The notes beneath the pieces were generated by a model that saw nothing but the letters and a program-made list of their open reading frames with translations, was not told the origin of the DNA and did not search any database. DNA of 64,000 nucleotides, taken from the NCBI RefSeq assembly GCF_021608225.1, contig NZ_JAKIJS010000003.1, positions 1 through 64,000 of the forward strand, in the 5' to 3' direction. A program made the translations under genes and the position numbers. Origin of the DNA: Pseudalkalibacillus berkeleyi (GTDB lineage: Bacteria > Bacillota > Bacilli > Bacillales > Fictibacillaceae). This document shows, in pieces, positions 7,417-16,183 of this stretch (its first letter is position 1; each line of letters starts with the position of its first letter).

Positions 7417-8427
7417 CGACCTTTTCAAAATGATTAAGGTAAAATCATCCCTTAATTCAAATTCCTGTAATTCCTCAAGGTCAGAATAGACATTGTCAAC
7501 AATCTCTTGTGGTGATAGATGCATATATGATCGAATGAGCGAGATCACTTCATCTCTAGAAATAAAACCGTTGCTAGTTCGACATTCTGTGACACCATCA
7601 GAAAGCAAGACAATCATATCTCCAACTTCTACACTTTTCTCATACTGTGTGTATTTTGTATTTCTTGATACACCTAATACGAGTCCCTTCGCAGTAAACT
7701 CTTCAAACTCATTTGTGTTTGCATTGAAATAAAAACCTGGTTCATGACCAGCCCCAGCATAAAAGAAACGATTCTGATCCATATTATAATGACCATAAAA
7801 CATCGTAATAAACATTGTAGAATCGACATTCTGTTCTACAACTCTATTTAGGTTTTCTAAAACGTAGCTTGGATCATTCTGTTGGTCAGGTAAGCTGTCC
7901 ATCGCATACTTAATCATGGACATACATAATGCCGCAGGAACACCTTTCCCAATGACATCTGCAACCGCAACACTGATTGATGCTGATCCATCTTGAACAA
8001 AGTGATAATAATCTCCACTCATTTTCTTTGCGGCTTTACTAATGACTCCTATTTCCAAACGATCAGTGTTTGGAATATCACCTTGAAGTAAAGTTTGTTG
8101 CATACTTGCTGCAACCTCAATTTCAGACTCTAGCGCCATCTGTTTATCTCGTAATATTTGATGTTCCCTATAAGCCATTCCATAACCCATCATTACTTCA
8201 ATTAAAAAGTCAAAAGAATCCTTGACGTCTTCTGGTATGTCACCATTCAAGGATTCTAAAACCGTATAGTGGATATTAATAACCTCTTCTGGGGAGATAT
8301 TTTGTTCAATCATCTTTCGGCTGAACTGTTGTGCTTTATATAATGCTTGTTCTGTTCTTCCGCTTAAGTAAGCTGATAAGAATTGTTCATATCGCTCTAC
8401 TAGGATTCCTTTATCCCCCAACATCAT
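7411..8427 (-). CDS. rsbU: RsbU, PP2C phosphatase activating RsbV
   Basis: A 338-residue environmental-stress phosphatase. Residues 1-85 form the helical RsbT-binding domain (QALYKAQQFSRKMIEQ), followed by a short coiled linker and a SpoIIE/PP2C domain with DYYHFV, VADVIGKGVPAALCM and LSDGVTECR metal-site motifs. RsbT released from the stressosome binds and activates RsbU, which dephosphorylates RsbV. The first ATG is only four bases after AGGAGG, so the adjacent second ATG (8424) may be the true start. Confidence 0.96.
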   Translation of the reverse strand: MMLGDKGILVERYEQFLSAYLSGRTEQALYKAQQFSRKMIEQNISPEEVINIHYTVLESLNGDIPEDVKDSFDFLIEVMMGYGMAYREHQILRDKQMALESEIEVAASMQQTLLQGDIPNTDRLEIGVISKAAKKMSGDYYHFVQDGSASISVAVADVIGKGVPAALCMSMIKYAMDSLPDQQNDPSYVLENLNRVVEQNVDSTMFITMFYGHYNMDQNRFFYAGAGHEPGFYFNANTNEFEEFTAKGLVLGVSRNTKYTQYEKSVEVGDMIVLLSDGVTECRTSNGFISRDEVISLIRSYMHLSPQEIVDNVYSDLEELQEFELRDDFTLIILKRSV

Positions 8428-8435
8428 TTATCCTC

Positions 8436-8837
8436 CTACCGGAGCCATTTTGTAATCGATATTTCAGTCCCTACATCCACTGTAGATTGAATCGCGAACT
8501 CATCCATGAGTCGTTTTACGCCTGGCAAACCTGCTCCTAGTCCACCAGATGTTGTATATCCATCTTCCATTACTTTGCGAATATCTTGTATTCCAGGACC
8601 TGTATCGTTCGCACTAATGCGTAGCCCTCTTCTATTACCCTCTTCAATTGGTTCTATGCAAACTCTACCATTACCTGCATATAAGTATATGTTTCGGGCT
8701 AATTCAGATATTGCTGTCGTAATTCTTGCTTGGTCTACACTTGAAAACCCTAATTCTTTCGCAAGGTCTCTTCCAAGTTGTCTTGCGCTGACAATATCCC
8801 ATTCATTTCTTACATCTATACAGGATTGGACGGCCAT
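8436..8837 (-). CDS. rsbT: RsbT, serine/threonine kinase of the stressosome
   Basis: A 133-residue GHKL kinase that phosphorylates RsbR and RsbS and then leaves the stressosome to activate RsbU. The N box (AISELARNIYLYAG) and glycine-rich G boxes (NDTGPGIQD and GGLGAGLPGVKRL) are present. An ATG at 8843 overlaps the rsbS stop but sits directly on the GGAGGG ribosome binding site, so the ATG at 8837, six bases from it, is preferred. Confidence 0.96.
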   Translation of the reverse strand: MAVQSCIDVRNEWDIVSARQLGRDLAKELGFSSVDQARITTAISELARNIYLYAGNGRVCIEPIEEGNRRGLRISANDTGPGIQDIRKVMEDGYTTSGGLGAGLPGVKRLMDEFAIQSTVDVGTEISITKWLR

Positions 8838-8839
8838 CG

Positions 8840-9196
8840 TCATCCCTCCAAATCCAGTTGAAGTTTGTCTAAACCTTGTTCAAGGTCTAGAGCTGTAGGC
8901 ACATCTCGCATATGAATTCCTAAATCAATAAGTGTAATCGCAACTGGAGGTTGTATACCAGTTAATACGACCTTTGCTCCCATCAAATTAGACATTTTAA
9001 CAACATCGCCTAATACTTTTGCAATAAAAGAATCCACCATATCGACAGATGTCAAATCAATAACGATTCCCTTTGCTCCAGTATCGTGTATTTTCGTTAA
9101 TAAATCCTCTTGAAATTGTAGCGCAGTCTTATCATCTAACTCTACTTGTATTGAAATTAAAAGATACTCATGTAACTTTAGAATAGGTACTCTCAT
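8840..9196 (-). CDS. rsbS: RsbS, STAS scaffold protein of the stressosome
   Basis: A 118-residue single STAS-domain protein, the core stressosome partner of RsbR and a substrate of RsbT. The phosphoacceptor serine lies in [11 protein letters not shown] (Ser56, equivalent to Ser59 of B. subtilis). It is preceded by GGAGGG and follows rsbR after 11 bp. Confidence 0.96.
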   Translation of the reverse strand: MRVPILKLHEYLLISIQVELDDKTALQFQEDLLTKIHDTGAKGIVIDLTSVDMVDSFIAKVLGDVVKMSNLMGAKVVLTGIQPPVAITLIDLGIHMRDVPTALDLEQGLDKLQLDLEG

Positions 9197-9207
9197 CCGT
9201 AGCCCTC

Positions 9208-10032
9208 CTAGGATAAGGTTTCAATTTTTTTATTTGTTATTTCTAATGCAGACTCAATCCCCTTAAGTAGCGTACTTCTGGTTGGAAAGTCACTTAGATC
9301 AATTCCCAAGTTGACAATTGTTTGTGCGATTTCCGGACGAATCCCAACTAAAATACATTTCGATCCGATTAAACGGACAGCTTCAGCTGCTTGAATGATA
9401 TGATGAGCAACCATTGTATCTACAACAGGTACTCCTGTAATATCAATCAATACAACCTGAGATCGATTTTCAATGACACCATCTAAAAGGTTTTCCATAA
9501 TTAATTTTGCTCTTTCGGTATCAATCGTTCCGATTAGAGGCATTACACTAATGTTTTCAAAAACAGGTATTAAAGGTGCAGACAGTTCAAGCAATGCTTT
9601 CTTCTGAACCGAAACTGTATTTCTCCAGTTTTGTGTAGAATAAGAAACAATCGCTTCAAAAAGGTTGTCCACAGAACGGTCAAATGCATCAAACGTATCC
9701 ATTACTTCATCTAAATCTTCCTTGTCATTAATAATTGTTTTAAGACCGATCCGTCTGAAAACTTGTAGACCTTTTGTTACGTAGCTAAGCGGCCAACCAA
9801 TTTGTACTGTTCTTTCAAAGAAATCTTGAAGATCAGGTCCAACATCACTTCGTTGCTCTACTACATGTTTCATTAAATTATTTATAAACTCAGTATTCGA
9901 ATTAAGGAATACATCTTTCGTCACATTCGATAGTTCACGTTCTTCTTCTCTGAAGTTTAACATTTTATCTTGCCACGCTTCTTCTATAGAAGAACGATTC
10001 TTCTGCATAACTTCATATACACTTGAATTCAT
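9208..10032 (-). CDS. rsbRA: RsbR (RsbRA), stressosome sensor protein
   Basis: A 274-residue protein of exactly the family length, with an N-terminal non-heme globin-like sensor domain (about 1-135), a linker helix and a C-terminal STAS domain. Both RsbT phosphorylation threonines are present, in IDTERAK (Thr172) and VVDTMVA (Thr206). The ATG at 10032 with GGAGG seven bases upstream is chosen over an open frame extending to 10116. This heads the rsb operon, with an AT-rich upstream stretch and a possible TTGAAA-17-AATAAT promoter. Confidence 0.96.
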   Translation of the reverse strand: MNSSVYEVMQKNRSSIEEAWQDKMLNFREEERELSNVTKDVFLNSNTEFINNLMKHVVEQRSDVGPDLQDFFERTVQIGWPLSYVTKGLQVFRRIGLKTIINDKEDLDEVMDTFDAFDRSVDNLFEAIVSYSTQNWRNTVSVQKKALLELSAPLIPVFENISVMPLIGTIDTERAKLIMENLLDGVIENRSQVVLIDITGVPVVDTMVAHHIIQAAEAVRLIGSKCILVGIRPEIAQTIVNLGIDLSDFPTRSTLLKGIESALEITNKKIETLS

Positions 10033-10144
10033 CCATATGCCTCCGATCGATATCATACATAAAAATATTATTTCATTATTATCCAAATCTTTCAATGGTT
10101 TTGATCTTAGAGCCACAATTTAACAAACAAAAGAAATTTAAACA

Positions 10145-10174
10145 ATAAAAAAAGCCGCCATAATTAGCAGCTTA
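10145..10174 (-). terminator. Terminator after the toxin gene ndoA
   Basis: On the minus strand AAGCTGC and GCGGCTT pair around TAATTATG with one G-U pair, followed by TTTTTTATT. It separates ndoA from the rsb operon. Confidence 0.75.
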
Positions 10175-10190
10175 CTTGGAGCAATCAAAT

Positions 10191-10541
10191 CTAGAAATCA
10201 ATGAGTCCTAAACTTATTTGTAGAGCATCATCGACTTTTTTCATCATTTCGTCATCTAAATGTGTGATTTTGTCTGTCAGTCTCTGTTTATCTATGGTAC
10301 GAATTTGCTCCAACAATATAACAGAATCACGTTCAAACTTATATTTCTTAGCACTAATTTCAACGTGAGTAGGTAGTTTAGCCTTTTGAATCTGGGCTGT
10401 AATGGCCGCGACGATTACAGTAGGACTAAACCGGTTACCGATATCATTTTGTATAATCAATACCGGGCGGATTCCGCCTTGTTCCGACCCTACTACTGGA
10501 GAAAGATCTGCAAAGTAAACGTCGCCACGCTTAACTATCAA
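10191..10541 (-). CDS. ndoA: EndoA, MazF/PemK-type mRNA interferase toxin
   Basis: A 116-residue ribosome-independent endoribonuclease of the MazF family, with the conserved N terminus [23 protein letters not shown] (shown to residue 20 as [20 protein letters not shown]) and the RPVLIIQND strand. The B. subtilis homologue cuts at UACAU. It follows its antitoxin after a 4-bp gap, the normal order for this pair upstream of rsbR. Confidence 0.97.
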   Translation of the reverse strand: MIVKRGDVYFADLSPVVGSEQGGIRPVLIIQNDIGNRFSPTVIVAAITAQIQKAKLPTHVEISAKKYKFERDSVILLEQIRTIDKQRLTDKITHLDDEMMKKVDDALQISLGLIDF

Positions 10542-10545
10542 ATCA

Positions 10546-10824
10546 TTACACCCCGCTTACTAAGCGGTCCAAAGTTAGATCAGCTTCCTCCTCAGCAAGA
10601 AAGGCTTCTGATGCAATATTTAAGTTGATCTTAGCCATTTCCATATACCCCTGACGCATGGATTCACGGATATGCCGGCTTTCCCGTTCCTGCAGATACA
10701 TTTCGGTTGCTTGATGAATAAACTCGCTTCTGTTCAAGTTCTCGTTCATAATCGCTCCGTCCACCTTTTTTATCAGTTGCTCCGGTAAGCTTATTACGAT
10801 TTGCTTTTTGTGCATATCTGACAC
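10546..10824 (-). CDS. ndoAI: EndoAI antitoxin (ribbon-helix-helix)
   Basis: A 92-residue antitoxin whose N-terminal ribbon-helix-helix ([17 protein letters not shown]) binds DNA and whose C terminus (RLVSGV) wraps EndoA. A GTG at 10824 is chosen because GGAGGTGG lies six bases upstream and the product length matches the family; the open frame to 10884 includes this ribosome binding site and is unlikely to be translated. Confidence 0.93.
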   Translation of the reverse strand: MSDMHKKQIVISLPEQLIKKVDGAIMNENLNRSEFIHQATEMYLQERESRHIRESMRQGYMEMAKINLNIASEAFLAEEEADLTLDRLVSGV

Positions 10825-10958
10825 AAAAATCCACCTCCAGCTAACTGCTTCGCTCTCTGTAAAATCCCTTATTAATAGTACCATTAGACACGATATATTG
10901 CAAAGCCATCTTTATATCAGTCATTCGCCAAAATTAGCCTAATTCCTTTAAAAACTTA

Positions 10959-12113
10959 CTAATTATTAAGGATTTGATTCACTGTTTCAATAATTTGGTT
11001 GTTTTTTTTGTAGACTCTTGGCACTCTAGAAGAAATTAAGCATGGAACTTCATAGTTAATCGTATCATTTTGCTGGGCAATTTCATCGATCGTAATTTCA
11101 TCATCTGCCTGCTTCCCAACTAATGTGACTTGTGTTCCAACATCTACTTGGAACGGTAATTTCACGATTAGTTGATCCATACAAATTCTCCCTACAATTT
11201 TACAACGATGACCTTGAACAAGGATATGACCTTTTTCTGCATATCGGCGAATCCATCCATCCGCATATCCAATTGGTACAGTACCAACCCATTCTGTTTC
11301 ATCAGCTTGATATGTTGCACCATAGCTAATGGTGTCCCCTGGGCTTATTTGCTTAACATGGGTCAATTTACTATGGAGAGAGAAAGCCTGTTTAAGAGAG
11401 AAAGGAATAACGCTCTTCATTTCCTCCGAAGGCGAAAGGCCGTAAAGCGATATGCCGACCCTTACATAATGCTGCTCATCATCTGGAAACCGAATTGCAC
11501 CTGCACTATTACCGAAGTGAACCATTTCTACTGAAAGCCCCTCGGCATTAATTAATGACAAGTAGTTTGAGAACCTGTTCTTCTGAAGTTGAACAAGCTC
11601 AGAATCTAGTTCATCTGCTGTTGCGAAGTGGGAAAAAGCGCCTTCTAACTTTAAACTCGGATTTTCTTTTATTTTATTAATGATTAGCTTTGCCTCATTT
11701 TCATCATTTATACCAAGACGTCCCATTCCAGTGTCAAATTTGACATGAAGATTCAATGGATTCTCTTGGAGAGCGACCTGTTGTAACCACTCATTTTGGA
11801 AGATTGTGAGTGAAATACCATTCTTTGAAGCAATCGGCGCATGTTCAGGAGCTACCCATCCTAGAACAAGAATGGGGACCTCGATTCCACTCTGCCTCAA
11901 AGCAATTGCCTCATCTAGAAGAGCAACACCCAGATAGTCAACGCCACTTTCAATTAAGTGGTTTGCCACCTGGTAAGCCCCATGTCCATATCCATCTGCT
12001 TTAACTATGGCCATGACCTTAGTGCCATCTCGTTGATGATGTTGTATTTTTAGATAATTTTCACTAATATCATCCAGATTCACTTCTATCCATGTATCTC
12101 TGAAATAATGCAT
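10959..12113 (-). CDS. alr: Alanine racemase
   Basis: A 384-residue PLP enzyme that converts L- to D-alanine for peptidoglycan. The PLP lysine is Lys38 in VKADGYGHG, and the second catalytic base is in the SYGATY motif of the C-terminal beta domain. GTAGGAG precedes the ATG by eight bases. It lies between ydcC and the endoA pair, as in B. subtilis. Confidence 0.97.
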   Translation of the reverse strand: MHYFRDTWIEVNLDDISENYLKIQHHQRDGTKVMAIVKADGYGHGAYQVANHLIESGVDYLGVALLDEAIALRQSGIEVPILVLGWVAPEHAPIASKNGISLTIFQNEWLQQVALQENPLNLHVKFDTGMGRLGINDENEAKLIINKIKENPSLKLEGAFSHFATADELDSELVQLQKNRFSNYLSLINAEGLSVEMVHFGNSAGAIRFPDDEQHYVRVGISLYGLSPSEEMKSVIPFSLKQAFSLHSKLTHVKQISPGDTISYGATYQADETEWVGTVPIGYADGWIRRYAEKGHILVQGHRCKIVGRICMDQLIVKLPFQVDVGTQVTLVGKQADDEITIDEIAQQNDTINYEVPCLISSRVPRVYKKNNQIIETVNQILNN

Positions 12114-12223
12114 GAAAACGACTCCTACACAATAAGTTTCTCTCTATTGTACATGAACTCTTTCTCAGTTTCATTATCCTTTATATTGTGTAGGCGTTTC
12201 ATGCTCGTGATCTATAAAGAAAG

Positions 12224-12259
12224 TAAGGCTCATCCAAGCCCTGGCATAGATGAGCCTTA
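12224..12259 (-). terminator. Hairpin upstream of alr
   Basis: An 11-bp perfect stem, TAAGGCTCATC with GATGAGCCTTA, is followed on the minus strand by CTTTCTTT. It may end readthrough from the lipoprotein gene, or act in the alr leader. Confidence 0.5.
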
Positions 12260-12309
12260 TATGTCCTTACACGTTATACGTAACTTTTAACTAATCAACA
12301 AAGCCTAAG

Positions 12310-12354
12310 TGTAAAAACAGGCTGAGAAGAATGTTTGTGCCATTCTTCCAGCCT
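12310..12354 (-). terminator. Terminator of the ydcC-like lipoprotein gene
   Basis: On the minus strand AGGCTG-GAAGAATG pairs with CATTCTTC-CAGCCT (one bulge), followed by GTTTTTAC, ten bases after the stop codon. Confidence 0.75.
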
Positions 12355-12363
12355 CCGAGTTTT

Positions 12364-13362
12364 CTATTTACCTTGTGTACTCATCATAGAGGAAGCGATT
12401 GCGGCCATATCTTCTTGTGTAAGTTCACTCGATGAAAGGTAATAATCTACCCCATCTACCGACCAGTTCAAAGTTTTCCCACTAAGTACACCCACTGCGA
12501 AACCTAAATCAACTAGGTTTCCTTCATGCATCGTAAGCATTTTCATTGCAGGCGCAACGACTGCTTGACGTTGAATGATTGTAAATGGTTTGTCTCCGGC
12601 ATATGTTAAGATGATCTCATCCCCATCATCATTTGCTAATTGATTCAATAGCGAGGATCCTTCAGGTATGAACTTCGGAAATAATGGAGTTAGCTCTTTC
12701 TCTCCTGCCGCCATCGTTGGCACTTCAAGTTGAGCACCTTCCATATTTCTTTCCATATCGAAAGCCCCATCATCAATCTTAGAATTCAGCTTTGTTTTCT
12801 TAAACTTCACATCTACTAGAATTTTCATATCTTTATCCATAACCTTGACTTTACTTGGCATCAAGTTAGATTTATCTAGGGTGATTTCTTGTTTGTATAG
12901 ATTCTTATTTTGATAATTGGTTTTCGTATTGAAAACGTATCCCTTTTCCCCTGCTTTAAAGTTCCGTTCATCATCATTTAAAATGTCGCTTATTAGCGAC
13001 TCCATTAAATAAACTTGGCTACTGTTCTCCGGCCATTCGCTTTGGAATCGAAAGCTCTTATTTAAGGCAGGAGTTAGCACAAACACACCATCACTGTTTC
13101 TCAAAATCATTTGGCTCTGGTCTTTCTCAGCATTCTTTAGGCTCACTTTATAGAAATTTGGTTTCTTATGCCAAATCTCAATATTGTAAGTAATCGGTTG
13201 CTCTCCAGTTTGCAACGTCATTGTAGCTTCTGATTTATAACTGGACATTTTCTTCATCGTACCTTCGAGATCAGAAAGTACATCCTTTTGACTCTTCGAA
13301 CCACATGCCGCCAATACCGTAATCAAAAGTGCAATAACTAGAAGTGAGAGTGCTCTTTTCAA
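12364..13362 (-). CDS. ydcC: LolA-like sporulation lipoprotein (YdcC family)
   Basis: A 332-residue secreted lipoprotein: the signal peptide ends in the lipobox LAAC, and the mature part resembles LolA-type lipoprotein-carrier folds (residues 25-215) followed by a DUF4367-like domain with the TAAGEKEL-type linker. In B. subtilis ydcC belongs to the SigE mother-cell regulon; a SigE-type promoter lies about 240 bp upstream here. AAAGGAG abuts the ATG at 13371 with no spacing, so the TTG at 13362 (nine-base spacing) is preferred. The molecular role is unknown; a cell-envelope role during sporulation is inferred. Confidence 0.85.
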   Translation of the reverse strand: MKRALSLLVIALLITVLAACGSKSQKDVLSDLEGTMKKMSSYKSEATMTLQTGEQPITYNIEIWHKKPNFYKVSLKNAEKDQSQMILRNSDGVFVLTPALNKSFRFQSEWPENSSQVYLMESLISDILNDDERNFKAGEKGYVFNTKTNYQNKNLYKQEITLDKSNLMPSKVKVMDKDMKILVDVKFKKTKLNSKIDDGAFDMERNMEGAQLEVPTMAAGEKELTPLFPKFIPEGSSLLNQLANDDGDEIILTYAGDKPFTIIQRQAVVAPAMKMLTMHEGNLVDLGFAVGVLSGKTLNWSVDGVDYYLSSSELTQEDMAAIASSMMSTQGK

Positions 13363-13604
13363 ATTATTCATCTCCTTTGCCTCATATAGATGACAAAAGA
13401 GGGACGTTTCATATGCTCAGGTTCAGATGGTCTGCGACATTCCCGCCACGGGGTATACCTTCATAGGAATGCTTTTTCGATTCATCTTTATCGTGAATGC
13501 AAACATCTTTTTTACCTCTACACCCCCTTGTTTAAAACCTTTGGCGGTTGCATCCACAAGACCAACTGCGCATATGCATCAGCGTTCCCTCTAACCGCAC
13601 TACA

Positions 13605-13633
13605 AATATATGAGACAACTTCTAGCAATATGC
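13605..13633 (-). promoter_or_regulatory. SigE-type promoter for the ydcC-like gene
   Basis: On the minus strand GCATATT (13627-13633) matches the SigE -35 consensus KMATATT and CATATATT (13605-13612) resembles CATACANT, with 14 bp between. It starts just after the acpS stop and would produce a leader of roughly 230 nt before ydcC. Confidence 0.6.
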
Positions 13634-13636
13634 AGA

Positions 13637-13996
13637 CTAGCTTGACGGGCTTTCGAGGATTACTTGTGCGACTACATACTCTTTGCTATGAGATATCGAT
13701 ACGTGGGCAATGTTTTCGGAGTTTGAACGCAAGGTTGGTTTCCCCATATTATCAGGGACAATTTCGATATCCTGCCAACTTAAGCTTTCTCCTATTCCGG
13801 TTCCTGTCGCTTTCGCATATGCTTCTTTTACAGCAAATCGTCCAGCAAGGAATTCAATTCGCCTTCTTTCATTTAAGGATAAAAAGTGTCCCATCTCTTG
13901 ATCCGTTAAAATTCGTTCTACAAATTTCGGTTGACGTTTATATGTATGTTCAATTCGTTCAATTTCAATGATATCTATACCAATTCCGACGATCAT
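13637..13996 (-). CDS. acpS: Holo-[acyl-carrier-protein] synthase
   Basis: A 119-residue phosphopantetheinyl transferase that converts apo-ACP to holo-ACP for fatty acid synthesis. The metal-binding motifs GIGIDIIEIERI near the N terminus and AGRFAVKEAYAKATGTGIG (residues about 50-68) are intact. The ATG at 13996 with AGGAG upstream gives the family length; a frame open to 14182 crosses the divergent rhomboid start and is rejected. Confidence 0.96.
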   Translation of the reverse strand: MIVGIGIDIIEIERIEHTYKRQPKFVERILTDQEMGHFLSLNERRRIEFLAGRFAVKEAYAKATGTGIGESLSWQDIEIVPDNMGKPTLRSNSENIAHVSISHSKEYVVAQVILESPSS

Positions 13997-14107
13997 TACA
14001 ATACAACTCCTATTTAATAAAAGTGAATAAAACCTACATTCAGACTGTCTGATGTGAATATGGTAAAATAAATGGATCAAATCAAATTCGAAAATGAGGG
14101 ATTCGTC

Positions 14108-14695
14108 ATGTTTGTCCGGACTGAGAATTTTCGTTCTTTCATCCGTCTTTATCCTATTATCACCATAATTATCGCCATTCACATCCTTTTCTTTATTGGC
14201 GTGAACTTATCCACAGATTTACTAAGATTAACAGCAGGGTTTAACATATATATTTTAGCAGGTGAATATTGGAGGCTCGTAACACCTATATTCGTGCACG
14301 AAGCATTCCCTCACTTCCTGTTCAATTCGTTCTCACTATTCCTTTTCGGACCAGCATTAGAACGTATTCTAGGGAAATATAAATTTATCATTGGTTATAT
14401 TGGGGCAGGTGTCATTGCAAATATCGCAACGCTCTTTCTACAAGGACCTGGGTATTCACATATCGGTGCTTCAGGATCCATCTTCGGATTATTTGGTCTT
14501 TATGTCTACATTATTTATGCTCGTAAAGAACTTATAGATCAACAGAATTCACAACTCGTGATGACAATTCTTGTGCTAAGTCTTGTTATGACATTCGTTA
14601 CACCAAGAATCAACATTCTCGGTCATTTATTCGGACTTGTTGGGGGCGCAGCTTTAGGACCAATCCTTTTAATGTCCCGTAAATCACGGTATTAA
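14108..14695 (+). CDS. ydcA: Rhomboid-family intramembrane serine protease
   Basis: A 195-residue six-helix rhomboid. The catalytic serine is in GASGSIFGLFG and the catalytic histidine in ILGHLFGLVGG; the HxxxN motif appears as HFLFNSFSLFLFG. The ATG at 14108 follows GAGGG by seven bases and matches the N terminus of B. subtilis YdcA (MF-RTENF). It is divergent from acpS. The substrate is unknown. Confidence 0.93.
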   Translation: MFVRTENFRSFIRLYPIITIIIAIHILFFIGVNLSTDLLRLTAGFNIYILAGEYWRLVTPIFVHEAFPHFLFNSFSLFLFGPALERILGKYKFIIGYIGAGVIANIATLFLQGPGYSHIGASGSIFGLFGLYVYIIYARKELIDQQNSQLVMTILVLSLVMTFVTPRINILGHLFGLVGGAALGPILLMSRKSRY

Positions 14696-14711
14696 TTGTT
14701 CCACCGTATAA

Positions 14712-14761
14712 AAGAAGGGGCCCGATTATCCATTGCGGTGGATACATTGGGTCCCTTTCTT
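14712..14761. terminator. Long hairpin between the convergent rhomboid and STAS genes
   Basis: AAGAAGGGGCCCGAT pairs with ATTGGGTCCCTTTCTT and an inner TATCCA pairs with TGGATA, giving a hairpin of about 50 nt that touches the stop codon of the minus-strand STAS gene. It can serve both strands. Confidence 0.65.
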
Positions 14762-15521
14762 ACACTTTCTGATATAAATCTTTAATTGCATCTTTTAAAG
14801 TAGATACAAATTTCAGTGGATATTGAGTATCTAGATGGTTCAGCACTACCGCTTGTTTAGGTGTAATTCCAATAATAATCGCTTCGATTTGTCCCATGTA
14901 CCAAAGTGTTTTAAACAATCCCTGTAATTCATCAACCCCTTCTTGGGTTACTTCTCCCACACCTGTGAAATCAAAATATAAACGTTCTTGATTTTTCTCA
15001 TGGGCAATACGCAAAATCTTTTCTGCAATATAATGCATTTTTTCATCGGTTAGCTCACCAAAGAGTGGTACGAGAGCGACTTTTTCTGTTAAAGAAATAA
15101 TAGGACCTGAGAGTTCATTAATTTTTTGCATCGCATACTCTAATTCATTCTTTTTCTCCAGCAGCTCATAGTTTGTATTTTCTAATCTAGAGTGCAGGCG
15201 GTCAACTTGCTTGAACAACTGATTGCTTTGATCGTCTTTGTTGATACAAACAATTTCACAAGTATGATCCATATTCCATGAAAGGTGAACTTCAAATAGC
15301 GAGAAGGGGTTCGTTGTCGTTTGCATTACAAGCTCAAATTGAGATGTACCACTTTTGATACGCAAGTATTTCGTAGCCTTCGTCATACTGTCGCCGTCTA
15401 CAAGCTCAAGAAAACCCGCTACCAAAGGAAAGAGCTCGTCTGCCACTTTAGAACGTGCTAAAATCTTATAATCATGATTGATTTGAAAGTATGGAACTGG
15501 AATGTTGGTTACGTGTGACAT
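14760..15521 (-). CDS. PAS-like/coiled-coil/STAS protein (RsbR paralogue-like)
   Basis: A 253-residue cytosolic protein. Residues 1-110 look like a PAS-type sensor fold, 113-140 form a coiled coil (LFKQVDRLHSRLENTNYELL) and 145-253 a STAS domain whose opening resembles RsbR (GPIISLTEKVALVPLFGEL). Where RsbR has phosphorylatable threonines, this protein has Asp (LTDEK) and Gln (EVTQEG), so the usual RsbT sites are missing or mimicked. The ATG at 15521 follows GAGGGG; the gene overlaps the cobalamin-binding gene by 50 bp. It is probably the output of that sensor operon, perhaps docking on stressosomes. Family assignment is firm for STAS, inferred for function. Confidence 0.85.
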   Translation of the reverse strand: MSHVTNIPVPYFQINHDYKILARSKVADELFPLVAGFLELVDGDSMTKATKYLRIKSGTSQFELVMQTTTNPFSLFEVHLSWNMDHTCEIVCINKDDQSNQLFKQVDRLHSRLENTNYELLEKKNELEYAMQKINELSGPIISLTEKVALVPLFGELTDEKMHYIAEKILRIAHEKNQERLYFDFTGVGEVTQEGVDELQGLFKTLWYMGQIEAIIIGITPKQAVVLNHLDTQYPLKFVSTLKDAIKDLYQKV

Positions 15522-16167
15522 TAGAATTCCCCTCACTACTTACTTGATCTAACCAGTCTTGAACATCTTTAATATCCTTCATAATCACGGTTTCCTTAGA
15601 ACAATACGGCCTCAAATCATAAATTCCAGCAAGACGGCCGCCTACTAACATACACGGTTGAATAGAAGTTTGACTCAGTGTATCGATATAGCTTTTCAGT
15701 TTAGGTAAATGGTACATGATCGCAACGGAAATACCGATTAAATCCGGCTTCCATTCTTCTGCTTGAGACTGAGCATACTCAAGCGGTAAGTTCGCTCCGA
15801 ATAACCGAACATCCCATCCATTATATTCAAACAAGCTAGCAATCATTTTCGTTCCTAAATAATGTTGTTCATTCTCTAAGCAGAAAAACATCGCTTTTTT
15901 CTCGTTTTTCTTAGTTTGCTTTTTCGTAATATACCTATATTTATATTGGGAAAGAATGAAGTCACAAGTAGCTGTTGCAAGGTGTTCATCAGCAACTGAA
16001 ATCTCATTGTTTTCCCATAACTCACCTATACGCTGCATGGACCGAGTTAGTAGTTGAAAAACGATGAAAATATTACCTTTGTCGGGCAAATCCTCAATAA
16101 GCATTTCGCAACTTGCCTCATCACCCGCAAGTAGGTAATTTGTAAACAAATTAACTTTCCCTTCCAT
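15472..16167 (-). CDS. CarH-like cobalamin-binding sensor protein without DNA-binding domain
   Basis: A 231-residue protein with a four-helix B12-binding cap (about 1-85) and a Rossmann cobalamin-binding domain (about 92-205). It carries the histidine-on signature EQHYLG (His102) and the Wx9EH motif (Trp51, Glu61, His62) that marks the CarH/LitR family of adenosylcobalamin photoreceptors. Unlike CarH it has no MerR DNA-binding domain. The ATG at 16167 follows GGGGGAA by six bases. It lies in an operon with an ABM monooxygenase, a helical protein and a STAS protein, suggesting a light or cobalamin signal passed by protein contact. Fold and motif are seen; light sensing is inferred. Confidence 0.85.
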   Translation of the reverse strand: MEGKVNLFTNYLLAGDEASCEMLIEDLPDKGNIFIVFQLLTRSMQRIGELWENNEISVADEHLATATCDFILSQYKYRYITKKQTKKNEKKAMFFCLENEQHYLGTKMIASLFEYNGWDVRLFGANLPLEYAQSQAEEWKPDLIGISVAIMYHLPKLKSYIDTLSQTSIQPCMLVGGRLAGIYDLRPYCSKETVIMKDIKDVQDWLDQVSSEGNSNVTRNQHSSSILSNQS

Positions 16168-16183
16168 CGTAATTCCCCCACAT

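Noticed and set aside
13380-13480. 27-codon ORF in the ydcC leader
   Set aside because: It has a weak ribosome binding site, no recognisable features and may be chance.
13390-13971. 193-codon plus-strand ORF across the acpS region
   Set aside because: It is antisense to acpS and the ydcC leader, has no ribosome binding site and no recognisable domain; acpS is unambiguous on the other strand.
13997-14182. N-terminal extension of AcpS
   Set aside because: The extension covers the divergent rhomboid start and does not match AcpS; MIVGIGIDI is the family N terminus.
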